Part shown: positions 46,981 to 55,318 of the stretch, piece by piece
Layout of the letters: each line of letters opens with the position of its first letter
Numbering within the stretch: the stretch's first letter is position 1
Source of the DNA: Bradyrhizobium sp. CCGUVB1N3
GTDB lineage: Bacteria > Pseudomonadota > Alphaproteobacteria > Rhizobiales > Xanthobacteraceae
Direction of reading: 5' to 3'
Length of the DNA: 64,000 nt
Assembly (NCBI RefSeq): GCF_024199925.1
Contig: NZ_JANADR010000001.1
Location: 8,745,501-8,809,500, forward strand
Position numbers and translations under genes: made by a program
The notes under the pieces: model-generated
The model's database searches: none
What the model was told of the DNA's origin: nothing
What the model saw: the letters and a program-made list of their open reading frames with translations, nothing else

Positions 46981-48834
46981 CTAAATGGGCACCAGATCGG
47001 CTTTCCAAGCCGGGCCGGCAAGGGGGGATTGGGATTGGCGGCCAATATCGATGTATGCCGCCAGCTGACCCGCGGGGCTGCAGCCCAAGTTCCCAAGTTC
47101 TGGGGCAAGCATAACGTTACCGCCTAGCGGACCGTCTATGGTCGGCACTCCACTCCCTGGCTCCATGTAGACGGTGTAGATTTGGCCGTTGATCCGCAAA
47201 TTTGTGCTCTCAAGCGGTGTCCTCGGCACGTCGCCCCTTCTGATCAGAGCGCCGACCAGGAAAGGCGGAGCCCGGTCGCGGCGGTGCTCCCAGCCCAGGC
47301 CGACGAGGTGCCCGACCTCCCCCGAGGATTGACCCACGAAACTCGGAGCAGCCTCACCAGACGACGATGGCCCACAGATGTCTGGCGGCGGAGCATTCAA
47401 ATCCCGACGCGACGGGAGCTCCGTACCTTCTTGCCGCACCGTAGGTGAAACCCTGCTGCTGCCTGCAGTTGGCGGCACCCCGACCGGCGGCGGCGCCTCG
47501 GGATCACTGGAGTGCCTACTGGCACCACGGCCACGACTGGCGTTTTCGGCTTGCCAGGTCAGTTCGCGCAAATGCGTTCCGGCAGCCAGCAGTCCAATCC
47601 ATGGCCTACGCAATTCCTCGGGCACGACATTCGAGATTTCTCCAACAAGTTGCCGACCGACGGCACGTTGTGTCACCCGATCGATTGCATCAATCATAGT
47701 GAGCCTTGACGGCGGATCTGCCTCGACAGAGGTTTCCTCAGCCAGACGACCACGCCAAATTCCTACGGGCCTGTCGGGCTCGGCAAGACGGGCGGCACGT
47801 CGACGGCCTCGGTCGCAGCGGATATTGCCGGCCAGCGGAGATCGAAGCCTCCCGCGTGGTCGATGCCGTTGCGTTCTCGTACCCTGTGTTGTCCTGACAA
47901 GTTGAAGCCGTATTCTCCGATACTGGCCGCGAATCCTGGCCAGCTCACCAGGGCATCGTGCGAAACAAGTTGGAAGACATAAGCAACGAAGTTTGCGACC
48001 TCACGGGTGTAGCAGTAGGCTGTGTTGGCGTTGGACAGAATCACGGCTTCGTAGGCCTTGACCTTGTCCTTCGATGAGCTTCGAAGATGCGAAAGAGCAC
48101 TTATGCCGGTGTGCGCCGCGACGCCGAATGTTACCACGGCCGCTGCCACGCTGGGTAAGAGACGCGAGAGCTGGCTTGCGGGTACGTTGGGCGTTCCCGC
48201 GACCGAGAAGGCCGGCGATTGCGCTGACCGCTCACCGCGAAACCCCGTCCAATAGGCTTCCGTATTGCCTCTCCCCCCGCCAGGTGTGCAAGCCCGCTCT
48301 TGCACCCGCGACCAATCCCATCGCCAGATTGACTGCGGCATGTGCCGCCATCCACGTATCGTCGACCTCCCGTGGATCTTTCGGGTGATCGGAAAATACG
48401 TGCACCACCGCCTCACCAAGGCGACCAACAAAGGTCTCGAACGCACCCAGGGCTCCGTTCGCGCCCAATAGCGCGGCCGTCCACCCCCACCATTGGGGCC
48501 GGCCGCTCGGGAGAGCATCTTGATGCTCCGGCCATGCGTCCTCAGCAGGTGGCGGCGCGACGCCGTCCGGAAGTAGCGACTCTACCCGCCCCGCAGCATC
48601 CTCTTCTGCGGCAAGCGGGCTTCCAGCCTCTGACGTCCCCACACTGACAATTTCACTCGTCATGGACAGTTGTTCAGATGTGCTTTCGTGCGTTCGTCGC
48701 TGGTCATCGGTCAGCGTGGGCGGTCCGCTGGCGTTGTCTCGATCCCAAACGCGCGAAGGCGTTGGATCGCTTGTGCATCGGCCCTGAGTGACAGGCTCCG
48801 CTGCACGGTCCGCCACATTTGAATTGCCGGTCAT
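46981..48834 (-). pseudogene. Effector-like gene, copy 2, multiply frameshifted
   Basis: Homologue of the gene at 10,192. It begins at the ATGA overlap with chaperone copy 2 (MTGNSNVADRAAEPVTQGRC), runs to about 48,255, switches frame (NTEAYWTGFRGERSAQSP, LLPSVAAAVVTFGVAAHTGI), and switches again near 47,790, where a 16-base deletion relative to copy 1 lies after EAVDV. The last part (MIDAIDRVTQRAVGRQLVGE) ends with LRINGQIYTVYMEPGSGVPTIDG and a stop at 46,981. That ending lacks any Ulp1 sequence and probably shows the native C-terminus that copy 1 lost. Not functional as read. Confidence 0.8.
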
Positions 48835-49232
48835 CGCCCCCCGCTCCGCCCGTCCCGCCAGGCTTTGGCCTGCAGCGCCAGCGCATCAAGCAACGGCGCG
48901 AACGTTGGCGGGTCGATCTGCGCAAACTCGAATTTCTGTCCTAAGACAAGGTGTCGACTCGACGGATTGACGAAGAACAGCGGCGCGCCGAGCAGGAAGT
49001 TCTCAAGGTTTCGGGATAATGCAAGTCTGACCAAGTCATGCTCGGCGATCGTTGTGACCATGCCTGCGTCAAGTAGTACGGCGGCTATGTCGTGCAGCTC
49101 CCCGCATGGATGAACGAACGTGCAGACAACGTCGTGCACGATTAGCGTTCGATCCCGGGCGAAGTCACCAACATCGTTCAGGCTCATTACATTGGAATAG
49201 TGACTAAGCCACTGAGAGAACGTGCGTGCCAC
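48831..49232 (-). CDS. CesT-like type III secretion chaperone (copy 2)
   Basis: 133 residues with a GTG start (copy 1 has ATG). It reads MARTFSQWLSHYSNVMSLND and matches copy 1 over the whole length, with differences mainly in the first 60 residues; the stretch NLENFLLGAPLFFVNPSS and the tail are almost identical. It is intact although its partner gene is broken. Its stop overlaps the partner's start (ATGA). The group II intron at 49,326 sits in its upstream region and separates it from any promoter beyond. A GTCAACTTCT half-site upstream is only a weak tts-box candidate. Confidence 0.6.
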   Translation of the reverse strand: MARTFSQWLSHYSNVMSLNDVGDFARDRTLIVHDVVCTFVHPCGELHDIAAVLLDAGMVTTIAEHDLVRLALSRNLENFLLGAPLFFVNPSSRHLVLGQKFEFAQIDPPTFAPLLDALALQAKAWRDGRSGGR

Positions 49233-49325
49233 AAGCGATTATCCACATCAGTCATTTTCACGTGTGCTGCAGAAGTTGACGAACGAGGAGAAGTTGAAAT
49301 GACTTAGCCTAATTGAAGACGAGCT

Positions 49326-51150
49326 GTGCGATTGATGAGGGTAGGCCCCTCGGGATCGGCTTTCAGGAGCGGGTCTCAAACCACTTCAAGCTGCTGCGGC
49401 CAAAATCCGTGGTGGTGAGCGTTGAAGACAAAGCGCGGGGAAGACCCCGCGCAGGTATGTGTCCGGGAGACGAATGAAAATGAACCCTTCGATCACGCGT
49501 CGTTATACTTTCAAGTACCGTCAAAACCAGGGGTGGTGATTCTCCTGCGATAAACCTGTCGGAGGCCTGATGACTGGACAGGTGGCGGTCGGCGTAAAGG
49601 GGGCGTGAACCGGATACAGGCGATTGCACGGAACTGCAGGAACCAGTTCTCCGATGCCAAGGGAGAAGCACAAGCGGCCAAAACCGCGAGGCGAGAGTAC
49701 CGATGCGGATAACTGGGGCGGACCGACCCGTACGAGCGTTGAAAGTCTGTAATGGGACTGGAGCAAAGGGGTCGGGTCAGGCGGTGGCATTCACCGAAAC
49801 AACTGGAAACAGGATGAACTCGACGAATGCGACAAACAAACCGTTCAACATCGAGAAACGTCTCGTGTACGAGGCGTACAAAGCGGTCAAATCCAACAAG
49901 GGCGCGGCCGGAGTGGACAAGCAGACGATCGACGAATTTGAGAAGGCTCTGTCAGGAAATCTGTATAAGATCTGGAATCGAATGAGTTCGGGAAGCTACT
50001 TTCCCCCACCGGTGCTCGCCGTCTCCATTCCGAAGAAGACTGGAGGCGAACGGATTTTAGGTGTGCCCACTGTGAGCGACAGAATCGCGCAGATGGTGGT
50101 CAAGCAGGTCATTGAGCCGATTCTAGAACCAATCTTTCTTCCAGACTCCTACGGGTACAGGCCGAACAAATCGGCGCTGGATGCTGTAGGGGTCACGCGA
50201 CAGCGGTCCTGGAAGTATGACTGGGTGTTAGAGTTTGACATCAAGGGTCTGTTCGACAACATCGACCACGATTTGATGCTCCGGGCTGTCCGGAAACACA
50301 TAACGTGCAACTGGGCTGTGTTGTACATCGAAAGATGGCTCAAGGCGCCCATGATGAAGGAAGACGGAGCCATCATCGAGCGAAGCCGCGGTACCCCGCA
50401 AGGGGGAGTGGTCAGCCCGACTCTGGCGAATCTTTTTCTCCATTACGCGTTTGATCTCTGGATGACGAGGACGCACCCCGACCTCCCGTGGTGCCGTTAT
50501 GCAGATGATGGACTGGTGCACTGCCGTACCGAGCTAGAAGCAGAAACCCTCAAGGTTGAGCTTCAAGCCCGGTTGGCAGAGTGCCATCTGGAGATGCATC
50601 CAACGAAAACCAAGATCGTCTACTGCAGAGATGGGAATCGCAAAGGCAACTACCCGAATGTCAGCTTTGACTTCCTCGGATTTTGCTTTCGCTCCCGTCA
50701 GGTAATGAATTCCCGAACCAACTCGCTGTTTGGAGGATTTACTCCAGCAGTCAGTCCATCGGCAATGAAGACCATGCGGGAAACGATTCGGGCCTTGAAC
50801 TTGCGCCGGCAGACACACCTGTCCTTGCAGGACCTAGCCTCAGAGATCAATCCTCTCCTCAGGGGATGGATTGCATACTATGGGCGCTATACTCGGTCGG
50901 CACTGTATCCCTTCCTTCGATACGTCAATCAGACGCTCGTGGCGTGGGCGGTGCGGAAGTTCAAGCGCTTCCGCCGCACTAAAGCTGGTGCGAGTCAGTT
51001 CTTCCTAAGACTCGTCAAGGAAAGTGCGGAACTCTTTGTGCACTGGCGACTCGGTATGACTGGGACGTTTGCCTGATGGGAGCCGGATGACGGGAGACTG
51101 TCATGTCCGGTTCTGCGAGAGCCCCGGGGTGAAATTCCGCGGGGCTACTC
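49326..51150 (+). mobile_element. Complete group II intron
   Basis: The 5' boundary is GTGCGATTGATGAGG near 49,326. Domain V is at 51,080-51,113 (GAGCCGGATGACGGGAGAC with its complement to TCCGGTTC), followed by a domain VI stem GCCCCG/CGGGGC ending in CTACTC near 51,150. It encodes an intact reverse transcriptase in domain IV. It lies between chaperone copy 2 and nopX. Confidence 0.85.
49814..51076 (+). CDS. ltrA: Group II intron reverse transcriptase/maturase
   Basis: About 420 residues from ATG 49,814 (MNSTNATNKPFNIEKRLVYE). RT motifs: KSNKGAAGVDKQTIDEFE, IPKKTGGERILGVPTVSDRI, EFDIKGLFDNIDHD, RGTPQGGVVSPTLANLFLHY and catalytic YADD in CRYADDGLVHC. Domain X: LLRGWIAYYGRYTRSALYPFL. No endonuclease domain follows. 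It differs from the class C enzyme at 37,776, so the two introns are from separate lineages. Confidence 0.93.
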   Translation: MNSTNATNKPFNIEKRLVYEAYKAVKSNKGAAGVDKQTIDEFEKALSGNLYKIWNRMSSGSYFPPPVLAVSIPKKTGGERILGVPTVSDRIAQMVVKQVIEPILEPIFLPDSYGYRPNKSALDAVGVTRQRSWKYDWVLEFDIKGLFDNIDHDLMLRAVRKHITCNWAVLYIERWLKAPMMKEDGAIIERSRGTPQGGVVSPTLANLFLHYAFDLWMTRTHPDLPWCRYADDGLVHCRTELEAETLKVELQARLAECHLEMHPTKTKIVYCRDGNRKGNYPNVSFDFLGFCFRSRQVMNSRTNSLFGGFTPAVSPSAMKTMRETIRALNLRRQTHLSLQDLASEINPLLRGWIAYYGRYTRSALYPFLRYVNQTLVAWAVRKFKRFRRTKAGASQFFLRLVKESAELFVHWRLGMTGTFA

Positions 51151-51760
51151 CCCTTTAAACCTTGCACGTCTCAAGCGTGTGACGTGCCGAATACATCGAC
51201 GCTCACGGCTCCCTCGAAACCAGCGGACCAGTGAGGTCATCGGCGCGTAGGCCCATGATGAAGGGCGATGTTTTCAATGGCGAGCGCTGGCCGCGCTAGC
51301 GCGCGCCCTTGGCGGCGGTAATCTGGTCGTCGCCGCGCAGATGACACTCTCTCCCAACTTGGTGTAACCGAAAACTTGTCGGCTCGCTTCTGCGAGCGGC
51401 GGTACGAATGTTGGCGTTATCCTCGGTTGAGCGCCAGTTAAGAGAATCACATGACGCAAAATGGATAGAATCAATGTGGCGCCCATACAAAATTGGTGAC
51501 CCTGTTGGTGTTACAACAATAGGCCGCCGTGATGAGGCGCGGAAATTCGCTTATTCCTGATCAAACCTTACGTATCGGAAATTGGTGCTCGACTTTGCGA
51601 CTGCTAAGCGAGATGCAACAACATGCGTTCGGTCAACTACCAAAACTAGTAGGCGATTTAAAAGACGGAAGCATGCTGACCAGACACGTCGAGAGCACGC
51701 TGCAGCTTCCGGCAGAACTCCTAGATTTGCCATCGTCATTGGTGGATCGCTTTCAGACGC
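51151..51760. other. Stretch between intron and tts box
   Basis: About 600 bases of lower G+C content. Short frames on both strands, none supported. No IS remnant recognised. Confidence 0.35.
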
Positions 51761-51789
51761 GTCAGCTTCTTGAAAGCTGACCTCCCTAA
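51761..51789 (+). promoter_or_regulatory. tts box (TtsI operator)
   Basis: GTCAGCTTCTTGAAAGCT followed by GACCTCCCTA closely matches the rhizobial tts consensus (GTCAG-TT-TCGAAAGCT, then C-rich), with one clear mismatch (C to T) in the second half. It points toward nopX, 508 bases downstream. TtsI, itself induced by NodD and flavonoids, should activate this transcript. Confidence 0.85.
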
Positions 51790-52016
51790 CATGAGAGCCT
51801 GGGTCGCTAGACGGCGCTGTCGCCTATCGACCGTAACGGAAATGAACGTCGGGCCTGGCGCGCAGGACATGGTGGCGACATTTTTGGTGAGCCGCCAGGC
51901 AGTGGGCCAGGTCCCGGTCAACATTTCCATCAGGTCTTGCTTGTTGTTCGTCGTGAACACGGCGGCGCCACAAGACGCACTTGTGACGGTCATCAATGTC
52001 ACATCGGGGATGCACT

Positions 52017-52112
52017 ATGTCGCTCAGCAACCTTTCGCCAGCCAGCAGCGGAAATCAGCCTCAACCGGCGTTTACCCCCGGGGCCACGTTGGCTCTGGGA
52101 CCTTCTGCGTAG
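52017..52112 (+). CDS. Possible short leader ORF, 31 aa
   Basis: ATG 52,017 with GGGGATG upstream opens MSLSNLSPASSGNQPQPAFT and ends GPSA. The Ser/Pro/Gln-rich composition recalls secretion signals of type III effectors. It sits in the 500-base leader between the tts box and nopX. It may be a tiny secreted protein, the stump of a lost effector, or chance. Confidence 0.25.
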   Translation: MSLSNLSPASSGNQPQPAFTPGATLALGPSA

Positions 52113-52297
52113 ACGCCGGGCCTGACCCAGCAAAGCGCATTTTCGAACTTTGGATTGCGAGGCAGTTGAGTGAGCGCCTTACGAGATGAACAGTCACTCA
52201 AAGGTCGACGTACCCCAAAAGTTCGGCATCCTTCTGACCGATAGGTTGGACTCGGGCTCCTCAAACAACCTCCACCCTCACATCCGAGGATAATGCT

Positions 52298-54097
52298 ATG
52301 CAGCTCAACACCTCTTCGTCATCCGCCAGCGCGGTTCCAGCTCTGTTCGTGCTTGCTCCGGGAAACACGGCCGTGAGTCCTTCCGTGCAGCCGCCCGGCC
52401 AGCAAGGCGACCCCTTCGAGGCCATGTTGTCCAGTTGCGCGCGGGAAGCTAAATCCGAGCTGCCGTCCCCGCCACCAGAGCTGCTGGACCCGAAGCTGCC
52501 TGTGCCGGAGGATCCCTTGGATCTGCTGCCGGCGAATGTGAAGGCGGCGGTTAAGGCAGCGGAGGAGGGCGTTCCCGCACCGGAAATGTCGAACGTCACG
52601 TGGAATGGTGGCACGCTGACCAATGCCGAGTTGCAGATCGTGGCAGTGCTGAACCGGCACAAGGACCAGCTCGACTGGCTCTCGCTGGCAAACAAGGTCA
52701 ACGAGGCAAACAAGGTCAACGATCCGTCGACGCCGCCGGATCTGAAAGCCGCAATCGAGGGATTGCTCCAGGACCGCAACCTCTTCGATGCGATCACAGG
52801 GCTCGTTCCCCCCTGTGGGATCACAGGGGCCGTTCCCTGTGGAGTCCCATTCGCCCTTAGGTTGGGCACGTCCGCCGCCGACGATTTGTCCCACTTCTGC
52901 AGCCATCATCCGCAGGTTGCCGCATTCCAGGAGCAGCAGGCGCACGGCTACGAGCAGAACTACATTCCCTCTGATGGTACCGGAAATGGCCAACCGTCAG
53001 TCATGACCGTGAACGACGCAATGCGCGAGCTTTACCGGTATTCCGACTGCCTGCCCAAGAACCTGAGCCTGGCGGATTTCAAGCAGATCGTCGACGGCAA
53101 CGCTCAAACAGGCAAGAGCCCGCCGCAGGTGATCGCGGCGGCTCAATACTTCCTCGACCACCCGGATGCCTGGAAGCAGCTGTACGGTGGTGCGATTGAT
53201 CAGGTCCACAAAGAGGATTTCCTTCAAGTCGCTTCATCGTCGATGGGCCTCACGCAAACCGAGCTGAACACGCTCGACACGATCAACAAGAATCAGGGCG
53301 CCTTCTTTGGAGGCGGCGTGCTGACCCGGGACAAGCTGGCGAGCATGGCCGAGGACAAGAGTCTTGATCCGAAGGTACGGCAAGCGGCCTCGCAGCTGCT
53401 CTCGGATCCGCTATTGTTCGCACTGCTGAACAATTCGATTACGGGCTACAAGACCCATCACAAGTTCTTCGACTTCGGCGGCGGCCATACCGTCGATTCT
53501 GGCAATATCAGCAACAACGACTTCACGAACTTCTACAGCAACATGTCGGCTGCGAACCGCACCGTTCAGCAGACCAAGACCCATATTCCCAAAACCGCGG
53601 CCGAGCAGTCCGCGGTGGCGGACATGATGATGGGCGTGGCCGACCAGCCCGATATCAAGTCTGTGAAGAAAAATGGCGGCGCCCTCATGCATGCGCTCGA
53701 CGACGTGACCAAAGTGGGCTCGAAGGTTCTTGATTGGACCGCCACGGCGGTCGGTGCGCTCGGCTTCATTCCGGGTCTGGGCGAACTGGCCGATGCAGCA
53801 TCAATGGTCATCGAGTGCGAGTCGCAAGCGGCGAACCTTTTGCACACCGCTATTAGTGGGGGCAATATGAAGCAGGCGCTGGAAGAAGCCGGCCTCGGTG
53901 TCGCGGCGCAGGCGATTGGCTGTATCTCCGGGCCCGAAGTCAAAATCGCGATGCGCGAGGGGCTAGCGAAAGAACTAATTGAAAGGGCCGCGAATGCCGG
54001 GGTCGACTTGACGGTCTCGCAGGCGCAATCCCATGCGGAGGACTATTTGAATAATCTGAAGGAGCGCCTCGAGGCCAGTCCCATGCAAGCCGCATAG
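52298..54097 (+). CDS. nopX: Type III translocon/nodulation outer protein NopX (NolX family)
   Basis: The 599-residue protein matches the NolX/HrpF family in length and layout: a disordered Ser/Pro-rich start (MQLNTSSSSASAVPALFVLA), a Pro-rich stretch before residue 100, repeated calcium-binding-like helical segments (AQYFLDHPDAWKQL, TQTELNTLDTINKNQGAFFGG), and C-terminal hydrophobic helices from about residue 475 (VLDWTATAVGALGFIPGLGE, MVIECESQAANLL). NopX is secreted by the rhizobial type III system and forms the pore in the plant membrane through which effectors enter. A short insertion-like tract (GLVPPCGITGAVPCGVPFAL) near residue 165 repeats itself. GAGGA precedes the start, and a tts box lies upstream. 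No other secretion genes are adjacent. Confidence 0.92.
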   Translation: MQLNTSSSSASAVPALFVLAPGNTAVSPSVQPPGQQGDPFEAMLSSCAREAKSELPSPPPELLDPKLPVPEDPLDLLPANVKAAVKAAEEGVPAPEMSNVTWNGGTLTNAELQIVAVLNRHKDQLDWLSLANKVNEANKVNDPSTPPDLKAAIEGLLQDRNLFDAITGLVPPCGITGAVPCGVPFALRLGTSAADDLSHFCSHHPQVAAFQEQQAHGYEQNYIPSDGTGNGQPSVMTVNDAMRELYRYSDCLPKNLSLADFKQIVDGNAQTGKSPPQVIAAAQYFLDHPDAWKQLYGGAIDQVHKEDFLQVASSSMGLTQTELNTLDTINKNQGAFFGGGVLTRDKLASMAEDKSLDPKVRQAASQLLSDPLLFALLNNSITGYKTHHKFFDFGGGHTVDSGNISNNDFTNFYSNMSAANRTVQQTKTHIPKTAAEQSAVADMMMGVADQPDIKSVKKNGGALMHALDDVTKVGSKVLDWTATAVGALGFIPGLGELADAASMVIECESQAANLLHTAISGGNMKQALEEAGLGVAAQAIGCISGPEVKIAMREGLAKELIERAANAGVDLTVSQAQSHAEDYLNNLKERLEASPMQAA

Positions 54098-54196
54098 GCT
54101 CCGAGCCAGGTTGGCACGACGGCATCGTCGCAGAAGGTGGCCTGACGGGCGCACTTGCACTCCTCGATACGTGGAGGGCTGCGCACTGCTGATGTT

Positions 54197-54601
54197 TCAG
54201 GTTAACTCGCTGTGAGGGAGAAAGCGCGAGAGCGTTAGCTTTCCTTGCGTCGAATCTGAATTGGCGTTCGCGTTCAAATCGTCCGTCGGCTGTTGCCAGT
54301 CCCGGCTATTGCGGGCGAAGCGCGAGACCTCCCGCGCACAGACTGCGCCGACCTTGCCGAGGCAGACTTCGGCCACCATCCGCTCGGAGCCCGCGCGTTG
54401 GACGCTGCCGGCAGCGGAACGTCCAAGATCATCGTCGATCACCTCGATCTTGGACCACCCCAGCGCCGTCAATCGGTCGCGCATCGCGTATTGCAACGCG
54501 CTGCTCTCACGATTGTGCAAAACCCGATGGGCGGAGGACTGGCGCACATAGAGGATCGCCTTGCGCTCAAGGTGGTGAGGGCGGACCTTGTCACTGACCA
54601 T
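54197..54601 (-). pseudogene. Serine recombinase, N-terminal remnant
   Basis: Begins MVSDKVRPHHLERKAILYVR with the nucleophile in YVRQSSAHRVLHNRES and EVSRFARNSRDWQQ, matching the resolvase domain of the gene at 42,434. It breaks off after about 110 residues; the rest is a random tail. Confidence 0.85.
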
Positions 54602-54770
54602 GACCGTCTTCTCTCTTCGCGAGCGTTGCGCTCAGCCGCGTATGGTCCAGCACCAGCTGCGTCATTAGGTTCACCAGCGCATCCTGCGCCTCCTTCGGCA
54701 GCTCCCGCCACTCTAGAACCCCAACGGCGCTGTGCGCGATGCCACCCGCGAACAGGTCCATCTGATGCAT
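54591..54770 (-). CDS. Small accessory protein of a decayed recombinase module
   Basis: About 59 residues from ATG 54,770 (MHQMDLFAGGIAHSAVGVLE, then LPKEAQDALVNLMTQLVLDHTRLSA). It precedes the recombinase remnant and overlaps its start, in the same arrangement as at 42,406-42,585. Confidence 0.55.
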   Translation of the reverse strand: MHQMDLFAGGIAHSAVGVLEWRELPKEAQDALVNLMTQLVLDHTRLSATLAKREDGHGQ

Positions 54771-55213
54771 GCCGAACCGGGTTCGCCGATATCGCCGTCC
54801 TGCTTGCCATGAGCCTCTCCCCGATTCTGGTCGTGAGAGACTCCGCATGCACCGGAAAGCGGTTCACTCAATGATGATGCCGCGCTCTTGACCACTGAAT
54901 CGAGAGGCGACAACAACGCGCTGAGCGCTTCCAGGCTGACAAAGGGCTCTGCCGTTAGGCTGCAACCCCGAGCACATGCCGCGCGGTCGAACATCCAGGA
55001 TGGGATCTCCAGAAAACGCTGCGTCTCCGATCCATCCACCGTGCAGCGGAAAACAACGCCGTCCGCCTTGTCGATCACGGCATGGACGAAAACCTCGCGG
55101 CCTGCCCAAGGGTGATGCCGGTACAGAACCTCACGACATACGGTCCCGTGGGGGTTCTCAAGCCTTGTTGTACAATTGCCGCCGTCCACATTCGAGCCTT
55201 GACGGCAGCACAC
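54713..55213 (-). CDS. First gene of the decayed recombinase module
   Basis: The central part YRHHPWAGREVFVHAVIDKA, then GSETQRFLEIPSWMFDRAAC and FVSLEALSALLSPLDSVV, is a small beta-rich domain that commonly precedes the small protein and serine recombinase in rhizobial genomes, analogous to the DUF5372-like gene at 42,512. The N-terminal 35 and C-terminal 40 residues are uncertain. Probably nonfunctional because its recombinase is broken. Confidence 0.5.
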   Translation of the reverse strand: MCCRQGSNVDGGNCTTRLENPHGTVCREVLYRHHPWAGREVFVHAVIDKADGVVFRCTVDGSETQRFLEIPSWMFDRAACARGCSLTAEPFVSLEALSALLSPLDSVVKSAASSLSEPLSGACGVSHDQNRGEAHGKQDGDIGEPGSACIRWTCSRVASRTAPLGF

Positions 55214-55258
55214 CGGAGCAAGCCTACTTCACCTCGCTGCCGCTCCGCACGGCAGCCT
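55165..55258 (+). pseudogene. IS3-family OrfB C-terminal scrap
   Basis: Reads LLYNCRRPHSSLDGSTPEQA, then YFTSLPLRTAA and stop, the universal end of IS3 OrfB (YNxRRPHSSLxxxTPxxAY). Only about 30 residues remain, near the 3' end of the SKWP effector gene. Confidence 0.75.
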
Positions 55259-55318
55259 AACCCCGGCAGAGGCTCCACTTATCGATGCGGAGATTCTGTT
55301 CAGACAACCGGGACCAGC

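Noticed and set aside
49250..49290. tts box before chaperone copy 2 (GTCAACTTCT half-site)
   Set aside because: Only one half-site is recognisable, and the GAAAGCT half is missing.
51770..52189. 139-codon plus-strand frame downstream of the tts box
   Set aside because: It would begin inside the operator; no ribosome binding site and no family; arginine- and valine-rich like noncoding shadow.
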